DNA from: Arthrobacter sp. OAP107
Lineage (GTDB): Bacteria > Actinomycetota > Actinomycetes > Actinomycetales > Micrococcaceae
Direction: 5' to 3'
DNA length: 64,000 nucleotides
Assembly: GCF_040546765.1 (NCBI RefSeq)
Contig: NZ_JBEPOK010000001.1
Location: forward strand, 2,728,001-2,792,000
Below the pieces are notes generated by a model. That model did no database searches, had not been told where the DNA came from, and saw only the letters and a list, made by a program, of their open reading frames with translations. How positions within the stretch are numbered: the first letter of the stretch is position 1; every line of letters starts with the position of its first letter. Of this stretch, positions 7,699-16,229 are shown in pieces. The position numbers and the translations under genes are program-made.

Positions 7699-9689
7699 GC
7701 GAGCTGGTTGTAGTCGTCGAGGTTCACGGTTCGGGTGATGTTCCAGAAGTCCACAACCTTATAGGGCCAGATCTGCGAGACGCGGCCGAACCTGTTCTTG
7801 TACCAGGTCTGCACGGAGGGATGGCCCCAGGCCTTGGTGGCACTGGCGGCATCCAGCTTTTCGATGAAGCCGTCCAGCACTTCCTGCTTGAGGTCCAGGC
7901 CCTTCAGATCGTTTTCGACGATGATCCGGATGGCCTCGAGGATGTATTCGACACCGTATTCGATCATGGAGTACAGGCTGCCGTTCACCACATGGCCCGT
8001 GTTGGGACCGGCGACCATGAACAGGTTGGGGAAGTTGGGAACCGTGATCCCGGCGAAGGCCTTGGCATCGCCGCCCCAGTATTCGTGCAGGTCCGCGCCC
8101 TTGCGGCCGGTAATCTGTAACGGCTCGAGGAAGTCAGAGGCCTGGAACCCGGTGGCGTAGACGATGATGTCCACTTCGTGGAGCACGCCGTCCTTGGTGA
8201 CGATACCCTCGGGGACCATACGGTCGAGCCCCTCGGTGACCAGCGTGGTCTGCGGCTTCTTGAGCGATTCGGCCCACACGCCGTTGTCCCGGAGCATCCG
8301 CTTGCCGCCCACGATGTAGTTGGGCGTGACCTTGGCCAGCAGGTCGGGGCGGTCCTGGTACTGGCTGGCCAGCAGCTCGGTCAGTTCGCGGCGCACTTTC
8401 TCGTTCACGGCAGAGACGCTGCCCGGCCTGTTCCAGCCCGGCTCGGCGACAGCGGTGTGCTGGCGGCCCTCCACGCCCAGCCAGTGCTGCCAGAACCGCA
8501 GCCACTGCCCGTAGTGCGGGAGCTTCCGGACCAGCCACTGGACCGAATCCGGCATGTCGTCGTAGTAGCCCTTCGTCGGAAGCATCCACGGCGAGCTGCG
8601 CTGGAAGACCGTCAGCGCGGAGACCTGGTCCACGATGGCCGGAACAATCTGGTAGGCGCTGGCGCCGGTTCCGATCACGGCTACCCGTTTGCCGGTCACG
8701 TCCACGCTGTTGTCCCACTCGGCCGAATGCATCTGAATACCGGCAAAGGATTCACGGCCCGGGACGTCCGGATACTTGGGACGGTCAAGCTGCCCGACGG
8801 CGGTAATCACGGCATTGAACAGGCGCGTCGCGGGGCGGCCACCGGCGTCGATGGTGTCAACGTTCCAGAGGCCGGTGGTTTCGTCGTAGTCCGCGGACGT
8901 GACCTCGGTGTTGAATTCGATGTTGTCCAGGATGCCGCCCCGTTCGGCCACCTGGCGCGTGTACTCGAAGATTTCGGGGCCCTGGGAAAACTGCTGTGGC
9001 CAGTCATCACGCTGGGCGAAGGAGAAGCTGTAGGCGTAGTTGGGCGTATCCAACCGCACACCGGGGTACGTGTTCTTCCACCAGGTGCCGCCCACACTGT
9101 GGCCCTTCTCGAACACTGTGTAGGGCACGCCCGCCTGCTTCAGGCGGTAGGCGGCCGCCATACCGGAGACGCCTGAGCCGATGACGGCGACGCTGAAGTC
9201 CCGGCCAACAGCGATGTCGCGGAAGTTCCACTTCGGCTTGCCGCCGTGGCCCTCGACCAGGGCCATGTCATGCATGAGCATCGGGTGGTACTCCGGGTTG
9301 GCTGCATTTGTGATCCAGGTGAGGATGTCCTGCGCTTGCGCCTCCGTGAGTGTCCCGACGCCGGTCAGCTTCTCGTCCCGAACACGCTTCAGTGCCGCGA
9401 ATGCCAACTCCCGCGCCTGCACCTGCTGTTCGCCGCTCATGCCGCCATGGGGCATGCCCGTGATTTCGGCAGGGGGCTGCGGCGGACGGAGGTCATCGCG
9501 CAGCAGCGAGAAGTCCCGGGTGACGGCTGCCAGGGCGACCATGAGGGCCGGCAGGTCCGAGCCCTCCACAATGTCGCGGAGGAAGGCATCGTCTTCGGTG
9601 ATGGCCTCGTACTGGTCACGCCAGTACAAGTCATCCACCACCGCCTCCCCTGTGCCCTGGGCTGCTGCTGCTGTGCTGGAGTTGGTCAC
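7695..9689 (-). CDS. Type I Baeyer-Villiger monooxygenase, 4-hydroxyacetophenone monooxygenase-like
   Basis: The 664-residue protein has an N-terminal extension of about 160 residues before the first Rossmann motif (GSGVSG, 171-176), like HapE of Pseudomonas and unlike the shorter cyclohexanone monooxygenases. The Baeyer-Villiger fingerprint FxGxxxHxxxW is present as FAGIQMHSAEWD at 315-326. A second dinucleotide motif (GTGAS) is at 340-344. It should insert oxygen next to an aryl ketone using NADPH. GTG at 9689 has AAGGAGAA in front. It is the first gene of a divergent pair with the GntR regulator and is coupled to an esterase. 4-hydroxyacetophenone is the best guess for the substrate. Confidence 0.87.
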   Translation of the reverse strand: MTNSSTAAAAQGTGEAVVDDLYWRDQYEAITEDDAFLRDIVEGSDLPALMVALAAVTRDFSLLRDDLRPPQPPAEITGMPHGGMSGEQQVQARELAFAALKRVRDEKLTGVGTLTEAQAQDILTWITNAANPEYHPMLMHDMALVEGHGGKPKWNFRDIAVGRDFSVAVIGSGVSGMAAAYRLKQAGVPYTVFEKGHSVGGTWWKNTYPGVRLDTPNYAYSFSFAQRDDWPQQFSQGPEIFEYTRQVAERGGILDNIEFNTEVTSADYDETTGLWNVDTIDAGGRPATRLFNAVITAVGQLDRPKYPDVPGRESFAGIQMHSAEWDNSVDVTGKRVAVIGTGASAYQIVPAIVDQVSALTVFQRSSPWMLPTKGYYDDMPDSVQWLVRKLPHYGQWLRFWQHWLGVEGRQHTAVAEPGWNRPGSVSAVNEKVRRELTELLASQYQDRPDLLAKVTPNYIVGGKRMLRDNGVWAESLKKPQTTLVTEGLDRMVPEGIVTKDGVLHEVDIIVYATGFQASDFLEPLQITGRKGADLHEYWGGDAKAFAGITVPNFPNLFMVAGPNTGHVVNGSLYSMIEYGVEYILEAIRIIVENDLKGLDLKQEVLDGFIEKLDAASATKAWGHPSVQTWYKNRFGRVSQIWPYKVVDFWNITRTVNLDDYNQLA

Positions 9690-9761
9690 GGCGGTTCTCC
9701 TTGTGATTGGGGGATCTGCAGAGGACCGACGTGATCCGGGTCTCTCCTGCGAGCTATCTCC

Positions 9762-9806
9762 ATTCTATAAGCTGTTTTGCATAAGTCAATCAAGAAAATA
9801 TTCTTT
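9762..9806. promoter_or_regulatory. Divergent promoter region with AT-rich dyad
   Basis: On the minus strand, TTGACT (9789-9784) and TAGAAT (9767-9762) are 16 bases apart, a good vegetative-type promoter for the Baeyer-Villiger gene. Directly upstream is AAGAAAATATTCTTT (9792-9806), between this promoter and the start of the GntR gene. It matches the cores at 6114 and 14379 and is a candidate binding site for the adjacent regulator. Confidence 0.55.
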
Positions 9807-9828
9807 GGGGGCGGCTACAATAATGCAC

Positions 9829-10542
9829 ATGGCGAAAAGTACCGATTCTGAGACGCTGAGCAAACACATCCGGGATTCCCTGCGCGATGACATCCTGTCC
9901 GGCCGGTGGGCCCCGGGAGAGAAGCTGCAGCTCTCGGTGCTATCAAAGCACTACGAGACCAGCAGCACCGTGATCCGTGAGGCCCTCACCAGGCTGGTGG
10001 GTGACCGCCTGGTGCTTCTCAAACCGAACCGGGGCTTCTTCGTACCCACACTCTCCCTCTCCGAGCTCAAGGACATCAACGAGCTCCGGTGCCGATCAGA
10101 GGAATTTGGTATCGGGCTAGCCATCGAGCGCGGGGACCTCGCGTGGGAATCTGAGCTCATCGCCGCCCACCACACCCTGGAGCGGACCCCTTACCGCGAA
10201 TCCACCAGCGACGCGCAGCTGACGGAAGCCTGGAACCGCGCCCACCAGGCGTTCCATGCCAAGCTGCTGGAGGCCTGCGGCGTGCCCGTCCTGATCGATC
10301 TTTGCTCCACCCTGTCCGATCTGTCCCAGCTGTACGGCCGCTGGGCCGGCACTGCCACCCGGTTCACAAAGCGCGATATTGCCCAAGAGCACCGGGACAT
10401 CCTCGCCGCCGCCTTGCAGCGCGACGCTAAGCGCGCCTCCCGCCTCATCCGGGAACACTACGAAATAACGCTCAATGCCATCCTGAAGTCCGGCATTGAC
10501 GATGGCGCGGGACAGCACGGCAAGGCTCCTGCAAAGGTCTGA
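9829..10542 (+). CDS. GntR family regulator, FCD subfamily
   Basis: The 237-residue protein starts MAKSTDSETLSKHIRDSLRDD. Residues about 10-75 form the winged helix, with LSVLSKHYETSSTVIREALTRLVGD. The C-terminal part is an FCD domain with the metal/effector-binding pattern RCRSEEF, then HQAFHAKLLEACG and EHRDILAAALQRD. ATG at 9823 is an alternative start two codons earlier; neither has a strong ribosome binding site. The longer open frame upstream is only the shadow of the Baeyer-Villiger gene. It is transcribed divergently from the catabolic operon, the usual place for a local regulator. It likely represses the operon until a phenolic effector binds (inference). Confidence 0.88.
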   Translation: MAKSTDSETLSKHIRDSLRDDILSGRWAPGEKLQLSVLSKHYETSSTVIREALTRLVGDRLVLLKPNRGFFVPTLSLSELKDINELRCRSEEFGIGLAIERGDLAWESELIAAHHTLERTPYRESTSDAQLTEAWNRAHQAFHAKLLEACGVPVLIDLCSTLSDLSQLYGRWAGTATRFTKRDIAQEHRDILAAALQRDAKRASRLIREHYEITLNAILKSGIDDGAGQHGKAPAKV

Positions 10543-10555
10543 TCTGCTTAACGCA

Positions 10556-10594
10556 AAGCCCGCCGGGAACCTCAAGGAGGTTCCCGGCGGGCTT
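10556..10594. terminator. Terminator hairpin between the GntR gene and the ABC operon
   Basis: AAGCCCGCCGGGAACCTC pairs perfectly with its complement across an AA loop and is followed by a T-rich tail (TTGTTTGT). It lies between convergent genes and can serve both. Confidence 0.85.
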
Positions 10595-10654
10595 GTTTGT
10601 GCAACCGCAGCTCCGGCAGCACGATGGCGCTAGGTGGTTTGCCTGACTGGCTGG

Positions 10655-11461
10655 TCAGTGGTTGCGGAGGCGGTGCAGGATGCGCGCCCGTGCCTCCGCG
10701 AAGCGCGGATCCGCCTTGGTTTCCACTTGGTCGCGGTGGTCACCAAAGCCTGTCTCGATCACGTCCACCACAGTGGCGGGCTTTTCCGCGAGCACGACGA
10801 CCTTGTCGGCGAGGTACAGGGCCTCGTCGATGTCATGGGTTACCAGGATGATGGTCACACCCAGGTTTGACTGAAGGTCGATCACGAGATCCTCAAGATC
10901 AAACCGGGTCTGCGCGTCCACTGAGGCAAAGGGCTCGTCCATGAGCAGGACCTTGGCGTTGTAGGCCAGCGCCCTGGCGATCGCGACGCGCTGCTGCATG
11001 CCGCCGGACATCTCCCAGGGATATTTGTGTCCCTGCCCGGCCAGCCCCACCGCGGCCAGGTTCTTCGCGGCCGTTTCGTTCCGCTCCTTCTTGCCGATTC
11101 CGCGGCCCTGGAGCGGGAAGGCGACGTTTTCCAGCGTTGTCATCCACGGCATCAGGGACCGGCTGTAGTCCTGGAACACTACGGCAAGGTCCCGGTGCGG
11201 GCCGCTGATGGCCTCCCCGCCAACGCTCACCGTGCCGCCCTTGGGCCTGATGAGACCGGACAGGACCCGGAGCAGGGTCGTCTTGCCGACGCCGGATGGC
11301 CCCACGATCGAAACGAACTCGCCGTCGTTGACCTCCAGGTTGAGGTCGTCGAGAATCTTGTTCTCGGCGTCGCCAAAGCCGTAGCTCATGGTCAGTCCTT
11401 GGACTTCGAGCAGTGGCGCCGTCACTGCCTGCTCCTGATCGGGTACTGCCTGAACAGCCAT
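10655..11461 (-). CDS. ABC importer ATPase, SsuB/TauB type
   Basis: The 268-residue ATPase has Walker A GPSGVGKT, Q-loop QDYSRSLMPW, signature MSGGMQQR, Walker B VLLMDEPF and switch VTHDIDEA. This is the pattern of ATPases in the nitrate/sulfonate/taurine importer family. The start chosen is ATG 11461 with AGAAGGAGCC in front; the longer open frame runs into the upstream gene without similarity. It is the last gene of a four-gene transporter set, and powers uptake through the two permeases. In this setting the cargo is more likely an aromatic acid or phenolic than a sulfonate, but the sequence does not show this. Confidence 0.9.
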   Translation of the reverse strand: MAVQAVPDQEQAVTAPLLEVQGLTMSYGFGDAENKILDDLNLEVNDGEFVSIVGPSGVGKTTLLRVLSGLIRPKGGTVSVGGEAISGPHRDLAVVFQDYSRSLMPWMTTLENVAFPLQGRGIGKKERNETAAKNLAAVGLAGQGHKYPWEMSGGMQQRVAIARALAYNAKVLLMDEPFASVDAQTRFDLEDLVIDLQSNLGVTIILVTHDIDEALYLADKVVVLAEKPATVVDVIETGFGDHRDQVETKADPRFAEARARILHRLRNH

Positions 11462-11496
11462 GGTGGCTCCTTCTTTCAGATGTTGGATCGTGGGTG

Positions 11497-12366
11497 TCAT
11501 TTCGCGCCCGATTTGAAGTACCAGCTCAGGATCCTGCGTTCGAAGACGATGAACAGCAGCGAGAGGATGTAACCGATGACGCCGACCAGCAGTGCGCCGG
11601 CCCAGGTTTCGGGTACCTGGAACGTGGCGGATGAATTGAGGATGTAAAAGCCCAGGCCCTTGTTGGCGGCAAACAGCTCGCTGACCACCATGACGGTGAT
11701 GCCAATAGGCAGGGCTACGCGGATGCCGGCAACGATCTGTGGAAGGGCGGCAGGCAGTACCACACGGCGGAAATGCAGGCCCGCCGGGATGCGGTAGACC
11801 CTGGAAAACTTCCGGATGGTCGGCTCCACGCTGAGAACGCCGTCGATCGTATTCAGCAGCACAGGCCACATGCAGGCGAAGGCAATGGTGTAGATCTTGG
11901 GCCCTTGCCCGATGCCGAACGCGCCGATGATGAGGGGCACCAGTGCGGCCTGCGGCACCGAACGGAAAAAGTGGATGACCGGGTCAACAATTTCCCGCAG
12001 CCTCCGCGTCTCACCAAGAACCAGCCCACCAGCGATGCCCACCACTACTGCCAGCAGGAGTCCCGCGCCCAGGTTGGTCAGGCTGTAGCTTGCCCCGGAT
12101 CCGATGACTCCGTTGGCGAGGTCCCGGCGCAGGCTGAGCAGGATGTCCTCAAGGGACGGAATAAAGATGTTGGTGCTGTTGGCGGAAGTGGTCCACCAGA
12201 TGGCGAAGACCACGGCGATCAGCCAGGTTCTCTGCAGGACGTTCAGGAGCGCCTTGACGACACGGCTACGTTCGCGGATCCCGCCGGGCTGACGTACACT
12301 CCGTGTCTTCGGCGCATCCGCGCCCGCAGACATCCTTGGGGGTGTGCGCAGTGCCGTGTCAGTCAT
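11497..12366 (-). CDS. ABC importer permease, SsuC/TauC type (second)
   Basis: The 289-residue membrane protein has about six hydrophobic segments and the EAA-type cytoplasmic loop (KFSRVYRIPAG, then RRVVLPAALPQIVAGIRVALPIG) that contacts the ATPase. A hydrophilic N-terminal tail of about 40 residues precedes the first membrane segment. Its start overlaps the stop of the preceding permease by eight bases, so the two are probably co-translated and form a heterodimeric channel. Confidence 0.88.
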   Translation of the reverse strand: MTDTALRTPPRMSAGADAPKTRSVRQPGGIRERSRVVKALLNVLQRTWLIAVVFAIWWTTSANSTNIFIPSLEDILLSLRRDLANGVIGSGASYSLTNLGAGLLLAVVVGIAGGLVLGETRRLREIVDPVIHFFRSVPQAALVPLIIGAFGIGQGPKIYTIAFACMWPVLLNTIDGVLSVEPTIRKFSRVYRIPAGLHFRRVVLPAALPQIVAGIRVALPIGITVMVVSELFAANKGLGFYILNSSATFQVPETWAGALLVGVIGYILSLLFIVFERRILSWYFKSGAK

Positions 12367-13138
12367 TGGTCCGCCTGTTCCACTTGAGGAGCTTGCCTTC
12401 GGCCAGATTCAGGAGGCCGGCGATGCCCCAGCCCACGATGCCGGCGAAGAAAAGGTAGGCAAATGCCTGATCCCATCGCTGTGCCTGCTGGGCCAGGGTG
12501 ATTTGCCGTCCAATGCCCGGCGCCTGGCTGAGCACTTCGACACCCACCGACACCAGGATGGCGATGGAGGCGGAGATCCGGACACCGGTAGAGATGAACG
12601 GGGTGGCGCTGGGAAGCAGGATCCGGCGGAACCAGAGCAGCCTGGGAATCTGGAACGTCCGCGCGGTGTCCACCACCGCCGTGTCCATTCGCCGTGCTCC
12701 GTAAATCGTCTGTACCAGCACGGGCCAGAGGCAGGAAAGCGAGACGACACAGATTTCCATCTGTGCGGTGGCTCCGAGGACCATGATGACAACAGGCATG
12801 AGTGCGAGGACGGGGAAGGACCGGCCGAAGTCTATGAGGATGGATGCGGAACGGTCCAGCGTTGGGACTGAGCCGATCACCAGGCCCAGCACCGTGCCCG
12901 CACTAACGGCGATCAGCCAGCCGCTGACGGCAGCGGTCATGGTCTGCGCCAGCGACGTCCAGAACAGGGTGGAAGTGAGTGCGTTCGCAATGGCTGTTGC
13001 TATTGCGGGTACCCCCGGAGTCATAGAGGGCAGCGAGCCGCTCCAGATCACCAATTGCCATACCATGAGGAGTACCGCGACTGCCAGCAGCCGCTGGCTT
13101 GTCAGCCCCACATCCAGGGCTCGTATTTGTGTCTTCAT
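12359..13138 (-). CDS. ABC importer permease, SsuC/TauC type (first)
   Basis: The 259-residue permease has about six membrane segments and the loop ARTFQIPRLLWFRRILLPSATPFISTGVRIS, the conserved coupling element of this family. It follows the binding-protein gene by 38 bases and overlaps the second permease. Two different permease genes in one set is less common than the single SsuC/TauC pair and suggests a heterodimer. Confidence 0.88.
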   Translation of the reverse strand: MKTQIRALDVGLTSQRLLAVAVLLMVWQLVIWSGSLPSMTPGVPAIATAIANALTSTLFWTSLAQTMTAAVSGWLIAVSAGTVLGLVIGSVPTLDRSASILIDFGRSFPVLALMPVVIMVLGATAQMEICVVSLSCLWPVLVQTIYGARRMDTAVVDTARTFQIPRLLWFRRILLPSATPFISTGVRISASIAILVSVGVEVLSQAPGIGRQITLAQQAQRWDQAFAYLFFAGIVGWGIAGLLNLAEGKLLKWNRRTND

Positions 13139-13176
13139 CTTCGTCTCTCAGTCAGGTTTCTTGGCCGGCCCCGCTG

Positions 13177-14187
13177 CTATTTCGAAAAGCGCGGGGCGCC
13201 GGTCCAGAGCATGCCCTCCGCAGTCAGTGGGTTCTTTACGAATCCAAGCTCCACCATCGCGTCAATGCCTGCCTGCCCGGACTTGAGGTTGATGGAGGTG
13301 TTGACCGGAACGTAGGCTTTAGGGTTGATCTTGGCGGCGTCAACCTGCTTGACCCGGGCTGAGATTTTCACGATGGCGGCAGAGTTGGCCGGATCCGAGT
13401 AGAACTTGGCCGCCTTTTCCATGGCTTCGTTGAATTTCTTGGCCGTGCCCGGGTTGCTCTTGAGCCAGGGTTCGGTTGCGGCCCAGACAGTCACCGGCAT
13501 GTTGCCCTGGAATTCGCGGACCGGGCTGGCGATGCTCTTGAACCCGGCATCGACAAGCTGGTGGTAGTAGCTGTCCGCGACGAATGCTGCGTCCACAGTG
13601 CCTTGCTCGAGGGCGGCCTGCATTCCTGGGTAGGGTACGGCGATTTCCGTCAGGGATTTCGGGTCGATCCCTGCCGCCCTTGCGGCCTGGAGCATTGGGA
13701 TATCTCCGCCGGTGTTTACGCCGTTGACGGCGACGTTCTTGCCCTTCAGGTCAGCCACCGTCTTGATAGGGCTGTTCTTAGGGATGACGATGCCGGAGTT
13801 ATCCGCTTTCGGGTCAACCACGCCGTTTCCGGAGATGATTCTGACAGGCATTCCCTTGGCGGTGGCGGTGGTCATGACACCCCACGGCGCCGTGGTGATG
13901 TCCGCCTGTCCACTGACGGTCTGCGCCAGGTTGGCAGAAGGATCCGCACCGGGAATGATCTCGACGTTCAGGCCGGCTTCTTTGAAGTAGCCCTGCTCCT
14001 CAGCGACGTAGGCCGTCTCGAAGTGGATGGGTGCCACCACAACCTTGATGGCGGACTTGCCACCCGACTGGCTGCCCGCGGCCGCCTCGCCGGGAGATCC
14101 GCAGGCCGCTAGCAAGAGCAGGGCAAATCCGGCAACAGCCGGGATCAGAGCCTGCTTGAAGCGGGAGTAAAACGTGGGCTTTTCCAT
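13177..14187 (-). CDS. ABC importer lipoprotein, SsuA/TauA/NMT1-like binding protein
   Basis: The 336-residue solute-binding protein starts at ATG 14187, with GAGGAG in front. A lipoprotein signal ends in LLAAC (Cys29), so it should be anchored to the outer face of the membrane. The fold family is shown by APIHFETAYVAEEQGYFKEAGLNVEII and TTAPWGVMTTATAKG. Binding proteins of this type carry sulfonates, thiamine precursors, phthalate and other aromatic acids. It is first in the transporter operon and has its own promoter with the AT-rich dyads at 14352-14412. Confidence 0.9.
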   Translation of the reverse strand: MEKPTFYSRFKQALIPAVAGFALLLLAACGSPGEAAAGSQSGGKSAIKVVVAPIHFETAYVAEEQGYFKEAGLNVEIIPGADPSANLAQTVSGQADITTAPWGVMTTATAKGMPVRIISGNGVVDPKADNSGIVIPKNSPIKTVADLKGKNVAVNGVNTGGDIPMLQAARAAGIDPKSLTEIAVPYPGMQAALEQGTVDAAFVADSYYHQLVDAGFKSIASPVREFQGNMPVTVWAATEPWLKSNPGTAKKFNEAMEKAAKFYSDPANSAAIVKISARVKQVDAAKINPKAYVPVNTSINLKSGQAGIDAMVELGFVKNPLTAEGMLWTGAPRFSK

Positions 14188-14351
14188 CCAGAATCTCCTC
14201 TTTGAGCAGTGGCGCAGTCGGCGGAAGGTTGTGCCGAACCGGGGGGTGCCACTGTGTTGCTGGTATTGGGCAGAGTTGCTCGGCGTCAACGTAATGATGC
14301 GTTGGCCAGGTCTGAGCTGGTCGCTTTCGCACCTTCAGTGAGCCGTAAATG

Positions 14352-14412
14352 CATAATATTTTTAAAATATATCCTCTTGAAAATATTGTGGCAAGCTTCA
14401 CGGAATATATTT
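14352..14412 (-). promoter_or_regulatory. Promoter with clustered AT-rich dyads for the ABC operon
   Basis: On the minus strand, TTGCCA (14394-14389) and TATATT (14371-14366) are exactly 17 bases apart. GAAAATATTG (14379-14388) lies in the spacer and GAATATATTT (14403-14412) lies upstream of the -35 box. Both match the motif at 6114 and 9794, suggesting control by the same factor. Confidence 0.55.
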
Positions 14413-14467
14413 AGGGCCTTGCCTGCTCTCCTGTGTCGGGGAACTCGTCGATGGGTTCGCCCCGTGA

Positions 14468-16084
14468 CTAGAGCCGGGCGGCGCTGGCGCTTGCGCGTTC
14501 GGCGGCGCCACCGGCACGCGGAGCGTCCTGAGCGGTGTTGACCTGGCGGTAACGGCGCGGCCAGACGCCTTGCTTTCCGGGTGAGAGGATGCCGTTGGGA
14601 TCCAGTGCGTCCTTCAGCGTTTCCTGGAGTCGGCGGACGGCGTTGTTGTTGTAGTCGAAACCGTCGGCGATCACGTCCATGTAGTCGACGTGGCTGCGGT
14701 AGGGCGCGTAACCATGGCTGCGGGCGGCCGCCAGTAAGGCGGAGTAGAGTGCGCGTGCGCGCGCCAGCTGTTCCTGGTTGTCGTTTTCGAAGAAGATCAT
14801 GGTCACGTGCACCATGTGGCGCGGGTACAGGTGGTAGCCAATGTAAAGGTCGAAGCCGAACCGCCGGTACAGTTCCTTGGCTTCCCGGTAGAACGCCCAC
14901 ACCTCCTCCCCGCGCGCCGGAATGATGGGGGCCGCGTCAATATGTCCGCCGTTTTCCGCCGCCCAAGCCACGGTGGACAGGGGCTTGAGAGTGGGCACGC
15001 CTGCCATTTGAGTGCGGTCCGTGTCCGCAATGTCGTCATAGGCCACCTGCACACCTTCAGCCCCTTCATAGAGGCGGGCCTTGACTGTGAACCCTTCAAG
15101 TCCGGCGAAGCGTTCCCGGATGATCTCAAGCCGACGCTGGGCGAGCCCTTTGTCGCCATAGATGGCGAACTTTGCATTCCACTGGCCGATGCCCATCTCC
15201 TGCCGCATTTCTTCCAGGCGATCATCCGGAATGGAGCCCTCCCCCTGGTACCAGCGAGATCGCGGACCGTTCATCGTGGCTGCGCGCACCACATTGCCGC
15301 AGAGGGCGTTGTTCTGGATGACGTCCTCGCGCCTGAGCTGGGTCAGGATGTCCACCAGCCGGGGCATGTCCTCCTCCCGCTCCACCACGACATCGCCGTT
15401 GATGTACACGTCCGGCCACGGCATAAGCCACAGGCCGATCTTGGTGACTATCCCCAGATTTGACTGGGTAAAAATACCGTCAAGGGTGGGGCCGAAGCCA
15501 CCTTTGAAGATGGGCCCGAGTTCCGTTCCGTCCATGGCCCACATTCCGGTCCGTACCAACTTGCCGTCCGGCAGGATAACCTCCATGCCGCAAATGGACT
15601 GCACGTGGTCCCCCATTGGGGTCATCCCGTAGCCGCGGTCCAGCGCATTGCCCAGGATCGACCCCCAGCCAAGGGCGGGAACCGACATCCACAGCTTCAG
15701 TCCCTTTCCCTGGATGTGTTCGAACAGGTCGAAGAAGCTGACGCCGGGCTCGATGACGGCGTAGTTGAGATGGTCGTTCACCTCGATGATCCTGTTGAGG
15801 CGGCTCAGGTCCAGGGCAACCATGCCCCGGGTGCGCGGTTCAGGTCCGCCGTAGCCCAGGTTCTTGCCTTTCGAAAAGGACCACAGCGGTACGCCGGTCC
15901 TATTGGCCAGCCGGACGACCGCCTGCACCTCCTCCACGCTCCCGGGACGCACGCCCGGCCACTTGGCCCGTCCGGAATTCAGCGGGTACGGATCGATGTA
16001 TCCGTCTTTGGGCGTGGCACGGACAACATTGTCCGCTCCGACAATAGCTTCTGCCTGGTCGAGGAAACTTGCTTGGGCGTCCAT
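14468..16084 (-). CDS. Vanillyl-alcohol-oxidase-type flavoprotein (4-alkylphenol / eugenol oxidase-like)
   Basis: The 538-residue protein has an N-terminal FAD-binding domain of the PCMH type (WSFSKGKNLGYGGPEPRTRG, with Tyr78 placed like Tyr108 of vanillyl-alcohol oxidase). The middle block GYGMTPMGDHVQSICGMEV is characteristic of the VAO/eugenol oxidase/4-cresol dehydrogenase group. Near the C terminus APYRSHVDYMD keeps a Tyr-Arg pair like Tyr503-Arg504, and YNNNAVRRLQETLKDALDPN continues the family pattern. A His in PRHMVHVT is a candidate for covalent flavin attachment. Such enzymes oxidise 4-alkylphenols to 4-hydroxyphenyl alcohols or ketones. This would feed the Baeyer-Villiger enzyme downstream (inference). 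Confidence 0.87.
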   Translation of the reverse strand: MDAQASFLDQAEAIVGADNVVRATPKDGYIDPYPLNSGRAKWPGVRPGSVEEVQAVVRLANRTGVPLWSFSKGKNLGYGGPEPRTRGMVALDLSRLNRIIEVNDHLNYAVIEPGVSFFDLFEHIQGKGLKLWMSVPALGWGSILGNALDRGYGMTPMGDHVQSICGMEVILPDGKLVRTGMWAMDGTELGPIFKGGFGPTLDGIFTQSNLGIVTKIGLWLMPWPDVYINGDVVVEREEDMPRLVDILTQLRREDVIQNNALCGNVVRAATMNGPRSRWYQGEGSIPDDRLEEMRQEMGIGQWNAKFAIYGDKGLAQRRLEIIRERFAGLEGFTVKARLYEGAEGVQVAYDDIADTDRTQMAGVPTLKPLSTVAWAAENGGHIDAAPIIPARGEEVWAFYREAKELYRRFGFDLYIGYHLYPRHMVHVTMIFFENDNQEQLARARALYSALLAAARSHGYAPYRSHVDYMDVIADGFDYNNNAVRRLQETLKDALDPNGILSPGKQGVWPRRYRQVNTAQDAPRAGGAAERASASAARL

Positions 16085-16172
16085 TTACGTCACGTCGCTT
16101 TCGGGGAGGGGTGCCGGCGCTGCGGCGATACTGGGGCGCGGTCGTCAGCGCCGTTTCTTTCATGATGACAAG

Positions 16173-16229
16173 CTGAACTGTTCAAGTAAACCGCGTATTT
16201 TCGCTCATGCTTGTCAGTAGAATTGACAA
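16173..16229. promoter_or_regulatory. Putative LysR boxes between the oxidase and the LysR gene
   Basis: Two dyads lie in the divergent intergenic region: TGAACTGTTCA (16174-16184), and TTGTCA-N7-TGACAA (16211-16229), the latter directly before the GTG at 16231. Partial copies (GTTCAATAAA and CTGACAAT) occur at 18572-18590 upstream of the NtaA-like gene. Spaced dyads of this kind suit LysR proteins. Confidence 0.4.

Noticed and set aside
9181..9828. Long N-terminal extension of the GntR regulator
   Set aside because: It runs antisense through the Baeyer-Villiger gene and across the promoter; the family starts at MAKSTDSE.
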